NCBI GenBank assembly: GCA_902791865.1
Contig: CADAXK010000010.1
Coordinates: 47,860-111,859 of the forward strand
DNA from: an uncultured Bacteroidia bacterium
Lineage (GTDB): Bacteria > Bacteroidota > Bacteroidia > Bacteroidales > ML635J-15
Reading direction: 5' to 3'
DNA: 64,000 nt
Position 1 is the first letter of the stretch; the number at the start of each line of letters is the position of its first letter. Below are positions 36,331-45,368 of the stretch, piece after piece. The notes below the pieces were generated by a model. It saw only the letters and a list, made by a program, of their open reading frames with translations. It was not told the origin of the DNA and ran no database searches. Made by a program: the position numbers and the translations under genes.

Positions 36331-37530
36331 ATGATACGCATACCATTACTAAAAGACCGTCATAACCATCTGTTTTCATACGGTTCGCTAGCAACAGCCA
36401 CCGACCTGTTCAAGGTCAGGACAGAGGAAGAAGCCATAAGGCAACTATCGCAACTTCCGCACGACAGAATAAATGTCGCAATGGGTTGGTTCGATTCGTA
36501 TTTCACATTTTCAAAGGAAAACCTCGACAATTTGCCACCAATAATCATCTGCAACAATTCGTTGCACAACTACATTTTCAACACCGAGGCTGGCAAGGTC
36601 ATCGAGGAACAATACAACGAATGGTTTGTGAACTGCAAAAACCAAAATTGGATAGAACGCAACACCATGCAAGTGCTGACATTCATTGCAAAGATATTCG
36701 GCTTCAACCACGAAACTTTTGAGCGTAGCATCAGAAAAAATCTTTCGCTCGGAGTGTGCTTCGCTGCCGATATGTATGTATGCAACAACGACATTTTTGA
36801 GTTTCTTGCAACAAACGACTGCTCAAATGTTACCGAGGTATGGACATCTCCGCAAAACTACCCACTACTGCCCGAAAGGTACAAGAATGTCTGCCGTGGA
36901 GTAAAACTCTTTGCCGATGGCGCATGCGGAGCATCAACAGCCGCAATCTCCGAATATCGCAACGGTGGGAATCCGTTCATGACCTATACCGATGATGAAC
37001 TTACAGAACTTCTCGAACAAATCGTTTCGTACCGCAGTGCAATGGCAATACACTGTATCGGCGAAAATGCAATAGAGCAGGTACTAAAATGCCTCGATGG
37101 AGTATTGAAACATTCGCCCGATATGTTCATTCGTCTGGAACACACGCAATTCATCACCGAACAGCAGGCAAAAAAAGCACGCGACCTGAACCTCACATTG
37201 AGCATGCAGCCGAACTTCAACATGGACAGCATCGACTATTCCGACCGACTGACAAAATCGTACTGCGAACGCAACGACCCGTTCAGGATGCTAATTGACA
37301 AGGCAGGGTTTAAAATGGGTGAAAACCTAGTGCTTGGCTCCGATGGAATGCCAACTGGTGTATTTGGTTCGTTGCCGGCAAGCCTCTTCCCTCCTGTTCC
37401 TGGACAACGGTTAACCCTTGATGAATATGTGGCAGGATATTGCACAGACAATTTCGACAAGGGGCACATTGAGGTGGAAATCGACAATGCCAACAAAAAA
37501 GTTGACATGAAAGTGGTTGTAAACGAATAA
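36331..37530 (+). CDS. Amidohydrolase (YtcJ-like amidohydrolase 3 family), short N terminus
   Basis: 399 residues. It begins almost at the first metal motif: DRHNHLFSYGS by residue 10. Further motifs are FADGACGASTAAIS, SAMAIHCIGENAIEQVL, IRLEHTQFI and VLGSDGMPTGVFGSLPASLF, the last providing the conserved Asp. Family members usually run to about 500 or more residues and have an N-terminal beta-sandwich segment before the H-x-H motif; that segment is missing here. The substrate is unknown. It forms an operon with the fumarylacetoacetase-fold gene 12 bases downstream. Confidence 0.75.
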   Translation: MIRIPLLKDRHNHLFSYGSLATATDLFKVRTEEEAIRQLSQLPHDRINVAMGWFDSYFTFSKENLDNLPPIIICNNSLHNYIFNTEAGKVIEEQYNEWFVNCKNQNWIERNTMQVLTFIAKIFGFNHETFERSIRKNLSLGVCFAADMYVCNNDIFEFLATNDCSNVTEVWTSPQNYPLLPERYKNVCRGVKLFADGACGASTAAISEYRNGGNPFMTYTDDELTELLEQIVSYRSAMAIHCIGENAIEQVLKCLDGVLKHSPDMFIRLEHTQFITEQQAKKARDLNLTLSMQPNFNMDSIDYSDRLTKSYCERNDPFRMLIDKAGFKMGENLVLGSDGMPTGVFGSLPASLFPPVPGQRLTLDEYVAGYCTDNFDKGHIEVEIDNANKKVDMKVVVNE

Positions 37531-37542
37531 AAGTAAAGCACT

Positions 37543-38154
37543 ATGAAAATTATCTGCATAGGAATGAACTACAAGGCGCACATCGCGGAACTGAACCTTC
37601 CGTACCCAGAAGCGCCGATATTTTTCATGAAACCCGATTCCTCGCTATTGAAGAGCAACAAGGTTTTCTTTATTCCCGACTGGACAAACGATATGCAATA
37701 CGAGGTAGAGGTTGTGTATCGTATATGCCGTCTGGGAAAGCACATACAGAAGAAATTTGCACACCGCTACTACGATGCTGTGGCTCTTGGACTTGACCTT
37801 ACCGCCCGTGACCTGCAGAACGAATGCCGTCAGCGCGGACTGCCGTGGGAAATTTGCAAGGCGTTCGATGGTTCGGCTGTGCTTTCGGAATTTGTTCCGC
37901 TTGATGAATTGCCAGACAAAAACAGCATTGACTTCCGATTGCTACGAAACGAAGTAGAAGTGCAACATGGCAATACTTCCGACATGCTTTTTACCATCGA
38001 CGACATAATTGAACATGTATCGAAATATATGACCTTGAAAACTGGCGACCTAATTTATACGGGCACACCGATTGGCGTAGGCAAACTCGAAATCAACGAC
38101 AAACTGAAAGCCTACATGGGCGATTTGAAATTAATTGACATGAAGGTAAAATGA
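37543..38154 (+). CDS. Fumarylacetoacetate hydrolase family protein
   Basis: 203 residues. FAH-fold motifs are GMNYKAHIAELNLP, PIFFMKPDSSLLKS, GLDLTARDLQNECRQRGLPW and TGDLIYTGTPIGVGKLE. Proteins of this size class hydrolyse or decarboxylate acylpyruvates or similar beta-keto acids with a divalent metal; the substrate cannot be read from sequence. It is co-transcribed with the amidohydrolase, followed by a terminator. Confidence 0.88.
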   Translation: MKIICIGMNYKAHIAELNLPYPEAPIFFMKPDSSLLKSNKVFFIPDWTNDMQYEVEVVYRICRLGKHIQKKFAHRYYDAVALGLDLTARDLQNECRQRGLPWEICKAFDGSAVLSEFVPLDELPDKNSIDFRLLRNEVEVQHGNTSDMLFTIDDIIEHVSKYMTLKTGDLIYTGTPIGVGKLEINDKLKAYMGDLKLIDMKVK

Positions 38155-38155
38155 G

Positions 38156-38194
38156 AAAAAATTGGGCAGGTTTTAATACTGCCCAATTTTTTTT
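38156..38194 (+). terminator. Intrinsic terminator after the FAH-family gene
   Basis: The arms ATTGGGCAG (38161-38169) and CTGCCCAAT (38179-38187) are flanked by A5 on the left and T7 on the right, with a 9-base loop. It ends the amidohydrolase-FAH operon. Confidence 0.88.
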
Positions 38195-38250
38195 CATCTC
38201 CCAGGCAACGAAAATGCACTTTTAGTTGTCATATATATTGGATAATTTTA

Positions 38251-38258
38251 TATTTTTG
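38251..38258 (+). promoter_or_regulatory. -7 promoter box of the lectin-like module pair
   Basis: TATTTTTG, an exact TAnnTTTG match, 24 bases before the ATG at 38283. A TTG at 38226-38228 could be the -33 box with a slightly long spacer (22). Confidence 0.55.
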
Positions 38259-38282
38259 CAAATGGTTAAAAGATAATATACT

Positions 38283-38918
38283 ATGAGACAAATCGTTACA
38301 TTATTGATGATGTTCGTGAGCCTTGCGGTTTTTGCGCAGGAACGCGTTCATGTGGGCGATATTTATTGCACCGACAACACAACGGTGTCGCCTGATGATT
38401 TTGCCACAAGCGGCAAAACCGCACTCGGAGTGGTCTTTTTTGTTGACAATTCGCAGCAACACGGCTGGGCACTTGCTCTTAACGATGCAGGTTCGGGAAC
38501 CATGACATGGGGTAACACAGGAAGCATTTGCTACCTGAACAGCTACAACAACAATCCCCAATTGGTTAATGCCGATACCATTGGTTCTGCAAGATGCGAC
38601 TCCATTGTGCGTACAGCACAGATTCTCGGCTGGACATTGGCAGATTACTCATCAGCAGTAAATGCAGCCATGCAATGTGGTGCTGGCTGGTATCTGCCGT
38701 CGATGGGACAACTTGCTGTCCTATACGGCAATATGCCCGAAGTAAATGCAGCATTAGATGTAATTGACGGCAGCGGTAAGATGAACGGACGTCAATACTG
38801 GTCAAGTACCGAAGAAAACATCGGAGTAATAAGCGCTTGGGTTCTAAACTATAACGGTGAAGCCTTAGCAACACCCAAAGGAACTGCCGCAAATGTAAGA
38901 GCAATTAGAAACTTTTAA
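38283..38918 (+). CDS. Exported single-module lectin-like (DUF1566/FISUMP-like) protein
   Basis: 211 residues. The signal peptide MRQIVTLLMMFVSLAVFAQ precedes one compact domain: VHVGDIYCTDNTTVSP, GVVFFVDNSQQHGWALALND, CGAGWYLPSMGQLAVLYGN, RQYWSSTEENIGVISAWVLN and final NVRAIRNF. The GWYLP…YWSSTE…VRAIRNF order is that of DUF1566/FISUMP domains, which adopt a C-type lectin-like fold. There is no sorting tail, so it may be periplasmic or released. It precedes by 11 bases a large adhesin whose N terminus and centre repeat the same module. Confidence 0.72.
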   Translation: MRQIVTLLMMFVSLAVFAQERVHVGDIYCTDNTTVSPDDFATSGKTALGVVFFVDNSQQHGWALALNDAGSGTMTWGNTGSICYLNSYNNNPQLVNADTIGSARCDSIVRTAQILGWTLADYSSAVNAAMQCGAGWYLPSMGQLAVLYGNMPEVNAALDVIDGSGKMNGRQYWSSTEENIGVISAWVLNYNGEALATPKGTAANVRAIRNF

Positions 38919-38929
38919 AACCTAGGACT

Positions 38930-41900
38930 ATGAAAAAGATATTATTAGCAATTATGATATTGATGCCAGTATTGGCATTTTCACAAAGATATCACATTGG
39001 AGATACCGTATATTCTCCAGCAAACGAAAAGGCTGTTGTCTTCTATGTCTTCGATGATGGCAACCACGGATGGGCGGTGTCATTAAACGACATTCCACAA
39101 CAAATGTTTTGGTCTGTGGCTGATGTTCCTACTAATTTTCAAGTCTCAGTAACAAACAATACCGTTTCATCATATGCCACATACATGGAAGATGTGGACA
39201 CATGGAAAAAAATAAAAGATTTTCGACATTATCTTGATTCATTAAACAATTCAAATTATGTACGTTACCCCGCCTTTTTTAACGTAAACTTAGAAGAAGG
39301 CTGGTATATGCCATCAGCTGGACAGATGAGAAAATTATACTCATCAGAAATTCTTGTCAAAAATACAATTCTTGGTCTTGGTGGCAGATGGTTGAGAGGA
39401 AGAAAATATTGGACTGCAACTGCTGCAAACGATTCATGCTCGATTACTTTGAACGGAAATACTGGCAAGTTGGAACCAACGCATATTGGTCAATCCAACT
39501 ATATACGCGCAATCCGCAACTTTGGTTTTGTAAGCAATACCGTTAAGGACAGATACTTTTGCCGAGGTGACAAGGTTGTGGAACTTGGCTATAGCTTTTT
39601 TGCAGAAAACGACACATTGATTTCCCGCACATACACATCTTATCAAGGATTCGACAGCATTGTCAGCATTAATGTTCATGTGCTTTCGCCAGAATACGCA
39701 CTTACGGGAAATATGCTTGTGTGCATGGGACTAAATACAGAAATTTCGGTAACCCACGGAGCTGGTTCTTTCGACTATTCATGGAAAGACGAACTTAACC
39801 CTAATGAACCCATCGGCACGGAAAATTCGCTCTCTTTGACAAATGTGACCGAAGGACATTCATATTCGGTAACTGTAGGTCAATATTTTGAACTAGCAGG
39901 AAAGCGTTGTACTTCAAGCACTCCGTTCGAAATATCTGTCATCGAAACCGATGTGGCAATAAGCGGAGGTGGAATAGTTTGCTACAACTCATCCGAAACT
40001 TTAAGCGTACCCGATGACGATAACCTTCAATATACATGGTATCAGCCATCAGCTCCCGACAACCATCTTGGCACTGGAAGCACATTCACTACAGCAAACC
40101 TTACTGCTCCTACAACATACGCAGTAAGCGTTAGCGGTGGAACATGCACTGGTACCGGAAGCATAACGGTTAATGTTGCACCTGAATTTACGGTCGCTAT
40201 AAGCGGTGACAACTCGGTTTGCTATGGCGAAAATGCCAATCTCGTAGCAACACCAAGCAGCAGCGACATGGTAACATACACATGGTTCAATGCTGAAAGC
40301 AATGAAATGCTTGGCACACAAAACTCCATTTCGACAGCCAACCTCTACGAAAATTCACAATTCATTGTAAATGCAGTAAAGACATCGGGAGTTGCTCCAA
40401 GTGCCGACAATGTTTTCGTAGGCGACATAGTTACCAGCAACAACATAGTTGTAAGACCGTCAATGTGGATGGAAGCCGAAATACAGAATTTGGAAGCAAT
40501 TGGCGTTGTGTATGCCAAGAACAATGATTCTGTTCGCGTTGTAAGCCTTGACGAATATGCCAACATTCCATGGGGAGCATCGCGTTTCACAACTAGTCAA
40601 TATGCCACCACATATTCCGATGCCAGAACCAAGATGAACGGCAAGGCAATGACCGATGCAATTGTGTCATACAACAATTCGCAGAGCACTCCTACCGAAG
40701 CCAACTATGTTGCGGCATTGAAGGCTCGTGAAAAGGGCGAAAACTGGTACTTACCTGCAGAAGGCGAACTTTTCACAATGGAAAATAACCTTGCTAATGT
40801 CAACTATGCAATTTCAATGGTTGGAGGAACAGAAGTGGATGCCAATTCATATTACTGGTCGGTTACTGAAAAATCGTCAGATAGGGCTTGGTCTTCAATA
40901 GGAACAGGAACCCAGGACGATAGCAAGTCAACCTCGCACAATGTCCGCCCTGTTACAGCATTTACATATTCCGACCTGATTAACTTCCGCAATTCGGCAA
41001 CCTGCCGTGCAAACGACACACATTCTGTAGCCGTAACACCTCAGCAGATTGGCAACACAACCGCAACCGTAGAACTCGGACAATCGTTTACATATCGCGA
41101 CAGCACTGCTGTTTTCAACGATGCCGGTGAATTCGACCTGCAATGGACATTCCACAACGCTGGTGACTGCGACAGCATTGTAAACATTGCAGTCACAGTA
41201 TTGCCAAGAACCATTACCGTTACTCCGCAGGCAAACCAGCACAAGAATTGCGGTCAGGCAGATCCGACATTCCTGTATTCGACTTCTGAAAATATCAATG
41301 GCATTACTGGACAAATTTCACGCGAAGCTGGCGAAACGGTTGGAACTTACCAATATACACTTGGCACACTCGATGCTGGCGACAATTACATACTCGTTCT
41401 TAACGAGAATTCGCCATCGTTCGAAATCTTGCCAGTTTATAACGAAGTAACAATCTCGCAATGCAACAGCTACGAATGGAACGGAACGACATATAATGTA
41501 AGTGGCGACTACACCGAAACACTCACCACTGCAGCTGGTTGCGACAGCATCGTAACTTTGCACCTTACAGTACATAGTTCCGATACCACCCATATATACG
41601 ACACCGCATGCTACGCATATACTTGGTACAACAATGCATTTGGCTCTACAACATACGAAGAATCAGGAATTTATACCCGTAATTTCTATTCATACACAAC
41701 TGGTTGCGACAGCATTGTAACATTGCATCTCAGTATAATTGGAAACTCCTACATAGATATTTATGAAGAGGCTTGCGATTCATTTGAATACAACGGACGC
41801 CCATACTACGAATCTGGAACGTTTACTTCAACACTCCAATCGCCACAAGGTTGCTACTATTACGAAAGACTGCATCTTACTATAAATTACACTCCTACTG

Positions 41901-43285
41901 TTCCGCAGGTTGCTACTACACCTAACACAGTATGCTCAGGAGGAAACAATGGCTCAATTACAGTAACGGAACCACTCAACGACGACTACGAATATTCAAT
42001 TGACGGCGTTAACTTCCAGAGCAGTCCAGAATTTACATATGTTGCTGAAGGAACTTATACTCTTGTTGTTAGAAACGGCAATTGCACCAACGAAACAGAA
42101 GTAACAGTTGGTTCTCTAGTTACTCGTCCTACAGTAGACCTAAGCTCATCCACAGATGCGATATGTGAAGGAGAATCCTTGATTCTCAGTGCAGAAGGCT
42201 CATCAACAGGAAACAGCATTTCGTATTCGTGGAGTGGACCAAACGGCTATACAAGCACAAATGATTACAATGTAATATCTAATGCTTCAACCGAAAATGC
42301 CGGAGAATACCAACTTACAGTTCACAATAGTGAAACTGGCTGCGACATGACTGCAAGTATAAATGTCGAAGTAAACGAAACCACCTACGGAATAGACGTT
42401 CAATCTGCTTGCGATTCGTACACCTGGATCGATGGTATCACCTACTTAGAATCGACCAATGAGCCGACATTCACGCTAACCAATGCCAACGGATGCGATA
42501 GCATTGTAACGCTAAATCTGACAATTACCTACTCGGTATCTACAACCGATGAAGTAAGCATTTGTCCAAGCGCATTGCCATACGAATACAACGAACAAAT
42601 GTTCTCGGAGGCTGGTACCTACGAAGTGCGCCTCACCGCCGCTAATGGTTGCGACAGCATTGTTGCATTCACGCTGAATGTTTACGAAGGTTTCCACGAA
42701 ACCATTAACGTGGATGTTTGCGCTAACGAAATGCCATACATCTATGAAGATACCACACTTAACGAAGCAGGCACATATACATTTATCTATCCGTACAGTC
42801 CTTGCGACAGTGTTGTAACCCTTGTGCTTAATGTCCATGAAATACCTGTAATTTCTGTCAGCCAGACAACTAGTGGCAACGAAATCACCATCACTGCCGA
42901 TGGCGCATCGACCTACGAATGGGAAACAGGAGAAACAACACCAAGTATAACGGTGGAAGCAGCCAACGATACAATCTGGGTTATCGGATACAGCGAATAC
43001 AATTGTGCCGATACTGCGGAAGTTATCATTAATGAATTGACTGGTATCGATGAAATAGAATCAACTATCAACATCTATCCTATTCCGTCCAATGGCATTG
43101 TGTTTGTCGAGGGCGAGAATATGATTTCGGTGGATGTTGTGGATTTGAACGGCAAGATTGTCAGGACAATACCTGCAAATTCGAACAGAACAGAAATAGA
43201 ACTTGATGTTCCAAATGGCGAATACTTCTTGCGCATCGAAACCGAAACCGGTTTGCTAACCCGTAAGATACTGATTATGCGATAA
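38930..43285 (+). CDS. Large T9SS-exported adhesin with two lectin-like modules and CDSIV repeats
   Basis: 1,451 residues. The signal peptide ends near LMPVLAFSQ. The first lectin-like module is at about 20-200 (YHIGDTVYSPANEKAVVFYV, GWYMPSAGQ, IRAIRNFG). Ig-like segments with VCYN/VCYGEN motifs follow, then a second lectin-like module at about 490-680 (VFVGDIVTSN, NWYLPAEGELFTM, YYWSVTEKSSDRAW). An MBG-like domain lies at about 755-840 (NCGQADPTFLYSTSENINGI). Serial units ending in CDSIVTL(H/N)L(T/S)(V/I) come next, then a PKD/Ig-like domain and more CDSIV units. A T9SS type A sorting domain closes the protein at about 1371-1451 (INIYPIPSNGIVFVEGENMI). Likely a cell-surface adhesin. It is co-transcribed with the preceding single-module gene and ended by a strong terminator. 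Confidence 0.85.
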   Translation: MKKILLAIMILMPVLAFSQRYHIGDTVYSPANEKAVVFYVFDDGNHGWAVSLNDIPQQMFWSVADVPTNFQVSVTNNTVSSYATYMEDVDTWKKIKDFRHYLDSLNNSNYVRYPAFFNVNLEEGWYMPSAGQMRKLYSSEILVKNTILGLGGRWLRGRKYWTATAANDSCSITLNGNTGKLEPTHIGQSNYIRAIRNFGFVSNTVKDRYFCRGDKVVELGYSFFAENDTLISRTYTSYQGFDSIVSINVHVLSPEYALTGNMLVCMGLNTEISVTHGAGSFDYSWKDELNPNEPIGTENSLSLTNVTEGHSYSVTVGQYFELAGKRCTSSTPFEISVIETDVAISGGGIVCYNSSETLSVPDDDNLQYTWYQPSAPDNHLGTGSTFTTANLTAPTTYAVSVSGGTCTGTGSITVNVAPEFTVAISGDNSVCYGENANLVATPSSSDMVTYTWFNAESNEMLGTQNSISTANLYENSQFIVNAVKTSGVAPSADNVFVGDIVTSNNIVVRPSMWMEAEIQNLEAIGVVYAKNNDSVRVVSLDEYANIPWGASRFTTSQYATTYSDARTKMNGKAMTDAIVSYNNSQSTPTEANYVAALKAREKGENWYLPAEGELFTMENNLANVNYAISMVGGTEVDANSYYWSVTEKSSDRAWSSIGTGTQDDSKSTSHNVRPVTAFTYSDLINFRNSATCRANDTHSVAVTPQQIGNTTATVELGQSFTYRDSTAVFNDAGEFDLQWTFHNAGDCDSIVNIAVTVLPRTITVTPQANQHKNCGQADPTFLYSTSENINGITGQISREAGETVGTYQYTLGTLDAGDNYILVLNENSPSFEILPVYNEVTISQCNSYEWNGTTYNVSGDYTETLTTAAGCDSIVTLHLTVHSSDTTHIYDTACYAYTWYNNAFGSTTYEESGIYTRNFYSYTTGCDSIVTLHLSIIGNSYIDIYEEACDSFEYNGRPYYESGTFTSTLQSPQGCYYYERLHLTINYTPTVPQVATTPNTVCSGGNNGSITVTEPLNDDYEYSIDGVNFQSSPEFTYVAEGTYTLVVRNGNCTNETEVTVGSLVTRPTVDLSSSTDAICEGESLILSAEGSSTGNSISYSWSGPNGYTSTNDYNVISNASTENAGEYQLTVHNSETGCDMTASINVEVNETTYGIDVQSACDSYTWIDGITYLESTNEPTFTLTNANGCDSIVTLNLTITYSVSTTDEVSICPSALPYEYNEQMFSEAGTYEVRLTAANGCDSIVAFTLNVYEGFHETINVDVCANEMPYIYEDTTLNEAGTYTFIYPYSPCDSVVTLVLNVHEIPVISVSQTTSGNEITITADGASTYEWETGETTPSITVEAANDTIWVIGYSEYNCADTAEVIINELTGIDEIESTINIYPIPSNGIVFVEGENMISVDVVDLNGKIVRTIPANSNRTEIELDVPNGEYFLRIETETGLLTRKILIMR

Positions 43286-43290
43286 ATTAA

Positions 43291-43320
43291 AAGCCCCTCC
43301 AATGGAGGGGCTTTTTTTAT
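43291..43320 (+). terminator. Intrinsic terminator of the adhesin operon
   Basis: The stem AAGCCCCTCC / GGAGGGGCTT (43291-43300 and 43304-43313) has a 3-base loop and is followed by T6, five bases after the stop codon. Confidence 0.93.
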
Positions 43321-43335
43321 GGTAAATTACCATCA

Positions 43336-43551
43336 GTCATTCCGTAAGTTAGAACAATAACGCGATACGGAACGGGGAGCGTAATATTGTTCAACTGTGC
43401 GGAACGCAACCGCCTCGTGAAGCAAAGCGAACAATCTCCTGTTGAAACGGTTTCCGTTGGGGATTACTCACTTCGTTTCGTGAGAGAGTTCCGTACAGAC
43501 AGGCTCACACGACACATCCTTTAGTCGGTTCGCTTTGTATTACGGAATGAC
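43336..43551. repeat. MITE-like element with 12-base terminal inverted repeats
   Basis: GTCATTCCGTAA (43336-43347) and TTACGGAATGAC (43540-43551) are perfect inverted ends of a non-coding segment of about 216 bases. Inside, CTCGTGAAGCAAAGCGA … CAATCTCC and GGGGATTACTCACTTCG … TTCGTGAG are partly complementary, so the whole can fold into a long imperfect hairpin. The overall design recalls the GTCATTGCGAG-type intergenic repeats of many bacteria. I see no clear target-site duplication and no second copy in the window. Confidence 0.65.
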
Positions 43552-43570
43552 ATCCATATATAGTTGTTTT

Positions 43571-44479
43571 TTATTCAAATACTCTTAAAAACTCGTTTGG
43601 TATATTGCTTTCGAAATGCATTTGTTCGTGAGTACGAGGATGCGTAAACCCAAGAATCCATGCATGCAGTCCAATGCGGTTAAACAAGTTTTCCCTTGAA
43701 CCATATTTCTTGTCGCCAATGATTGGCTGACCAAGGTCGCTCATGTGTACGCGAATTTGATTTTTGCGACCAGTTTCAAGGTTAATTTCCATAAGCGAGT
43801 AGCAACCTTTTGTCTTTAATGTTTTGTAATGGGTTACTGCGAGTTGTCCGTTTTCACGATCCTTGGTAGAGTATACCACATACGCCTTGTTTTGTGCAAG
43901 GTACGACTCATAAACACCATCGCCAATAGGTTTATCGCCCGAAGTTACAGCAATATAGCGACGATCGTAGATATTTGTCTTCCAGTCTTCCTGCAACAAA
44001 GCCTGCACTTCCTCGCTCTTGGCGAACATCATCAGCCCGGAAGTTTCACGGTCGAGACGATGAACAATAAAAATACGATTGTTAGGATTCTGCTCCTTTA
44101 TATGTTTGCTAAGTATGCTGTAAGCTGTTTCGTTACTTTTTGCAGTGGCAACCGAAAGCATTCCAGCTGGCTTGTTGATGACTATAATATCGCTGTCTTC
44201 ATAAACAATGGTTATGCCTTTAAGGTCGCGACCTGATGCAATTCGTTTCCAATGGATTGAAATTTTGTCGCCAGGAATAAGCTTCTGGTTGTATAGAGTT
44301 ACAACAGCACCATTGAGTTCAACAGTCTTGTTGCGTAGCCACGACTTTACCTTGTTGTGACTGCGATCGGGGAACTTCTTCATCAAGAAGTTGATGAGTT
44401 CATCGGGTTCGGTGACTTCTATATTTGAAACCTTTGGCTTTTCGGTACGTCTATAATTTTTTGGTGCTCTGTACGGCAT
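43571..44479 (-). CDS. RluA-family 23S rRNA/tRNA pseudouridine synthase
   Basis: 302 residues. An N-terminal S4 RNA-binding domain (NKVKSWLRNKTVELNGAVVT) is followed by the catalytic domain with the Asp in IVHRLDRETSGLMMFAKS. NQIRVHMSDLGQPIIGDKKY is also typical. It isomerises uridine in rRNA or tRNA; the S4 domain favours an RluD/RluC-type enzyme. It is 14 bases downstream of tsaB, in the same direction. Confidence 0.9.
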   Translation of the reverse strand: MPYRAPKNYRRTEKPKVSNIEVTEPDELINFLMKKFPDRSHNKVKSWLRNKTVELNGAVVTLYNQKLIPGDKISIHWKRIASGRDLKGITIVYEDSDIIVINKPAGMLSVATAKSNETAYSILSKHIKEQNPNNRIFIVHRLDRETSGLMMFAKSEEVQALLQEDWKTNIYDRRYIAVTSGDKPIGDGVYESYLAQNKAYVVYSTKDRENGQLAVTHYKTLKTKGCYSLMEINLETGRKNQIRVHMSDLGQPIIGDKKYGSRENLFNRIGLHAWILGFTHPRTHEQMHFESNIPNEFLRVFE

Positions 44480-44493
44480 AATGTATGATTTTG

Positions 44494-45192
44494 TTAAAAC
44501 AATGATTTCTTTGATGTTGTGGCAATAAACTCCTTGAGATAGAATGGTTCATAATAAACCAAATCCTCGAATTTGCTTGCGCTAAATGCAGATTCGGAAA
44601 GTTCGCCCATAAACTCTGCCGATGGATAGATGTCGTCCATGAAAATGAATCCATCGTTAGCAAGAATATCCTTGCACTTGGGAGCACCATTTCCGCAAAA
44701 CAGCAATTTCTTGCCCTTATGCTCGGCAAACGATTCTTCTGTTATTATCATCGCCCCCACTTCCGACAATTTATTGAATTTCCCATCGGTAAGCATAGTA
44801 TATACTTCCATCCTGCGAGCATCAATCATGGGAACAATCAAGTCGTAGTTGCCGACATACTTCGCTTTTGCCATTGCAGAAATTATCAAAAGTGTATTTA
44901 CAGAAATCAATGGTATGTTGCTACCAAAGCATAGTCCCTTGCTGGTGCTTGCTCCTATGCGCAGACCTGTATACGAACCGGGACCTCCACTTAAGGCTAC
45001 AGCATCCATATCCGAAACTTTCAATTTAGCCTCATCGAGGACTTCCTTAACAAATACGGCAAGCATCTCGGAATGAGCAACCTTGCGTGTTCCATCGGGT
45101 CGCATCAAACGAAGATGTGTGCATTTGCCATCGTTTGATATTGATACAGAGCAATAGTCTGTAGAAGTTTCTATGTTAAGAATTCGTGCCAT
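44494..45192 (-). CDS. tsaB: tRNA threonylcarbamoyladenosine biosynthesis protein TsaB
   Basis: 232 residues from the ATG at 45192 (MARILNIETSTDYCSVSISN); a TTG start five codons upstream would fall inside the promoter. It has an ASKHA fold with GGPGSYTGLRIGASTSKGLC, the diagnostic TsaB motif. It partners TsaD and TsaE in making t6A37 of ANN-decoding tRNAs. It is co-transcribed with the pseudouridine synthase, making a small RNA-modification operon. Confidence 0.92.
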   Translation of the reverse strand: MARILNIETSTDYCSVSISNDGKCTHLRLMRPDGTRKVAHSEMLAVFVKEVLDEAKLKVSDMDAVALSGGPGSYTGLRIGASTSKGLCFGSNIPLISVNTLLIISAMAKAKYVGNYDLIVPMIDARRMEVYTMLTDGKFNKLSEVGAMIITEESFAEHKGKKLLFCGNGAPKCKDILANDGFIFMDDIYPSAEFMGELSESAFSASKFEDLVYYEPFYLKEFIATTSKKSLF

Positions 45193-45204
45193 GAATTTTT
45201 TTTG

Positions 45205-45212
45205 CAAAAATA
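45205..45212 (-). promoter_or_regulatory. -7 promoter box of tsaB
   Basis: The minus strand reads TATTTTTG, exact consensus, 12 bases upstream of the ATG at 45192, which implies a nearly leaderless transcript. Confidence 0.5.
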
Positions 45213-45368
45213 CAACTTTATTTACGATTTACGATTTTAGATTTACGATTAGGGCCGACAAGAGGCAAAGGGATTTACGATTGACGAATTACGATTGACG
45301 ATTTTGCTGACAAGAAAAGGGATTGACAATTTGGCTACGCCGAGCTAAAGGTTACGATTGGGGATTTC
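45213..45368. repeat. TTTACGATT-type repeat spacer
   Basis: At least five copies or variants of ATTTACGATT/GATTGACGATT are present, with a local duplication of a GCCGACAAGAG…AAAGGGATT-like segment. The 26-base segment at 45328-45353 (containing GGCTACGCCGAGCTAAAGG) is shared exactly with 13332-13357. No gene is seen. Confidence 0.8.

Noticed and set aside
38283..43285. Diversity-generating retroelement targeting the lectin-like modules
   Set aside because: No reverse transcriptase, template repeat or accessory gene was found in the window, so only the fold similarity remains.
45213..45368. Possible CRISPR-like array (repeated ATTTACGATT)
   Set aside because: Repeats are too short, irregularly spaced and not separated by unique spacers, and no cas genes are present.
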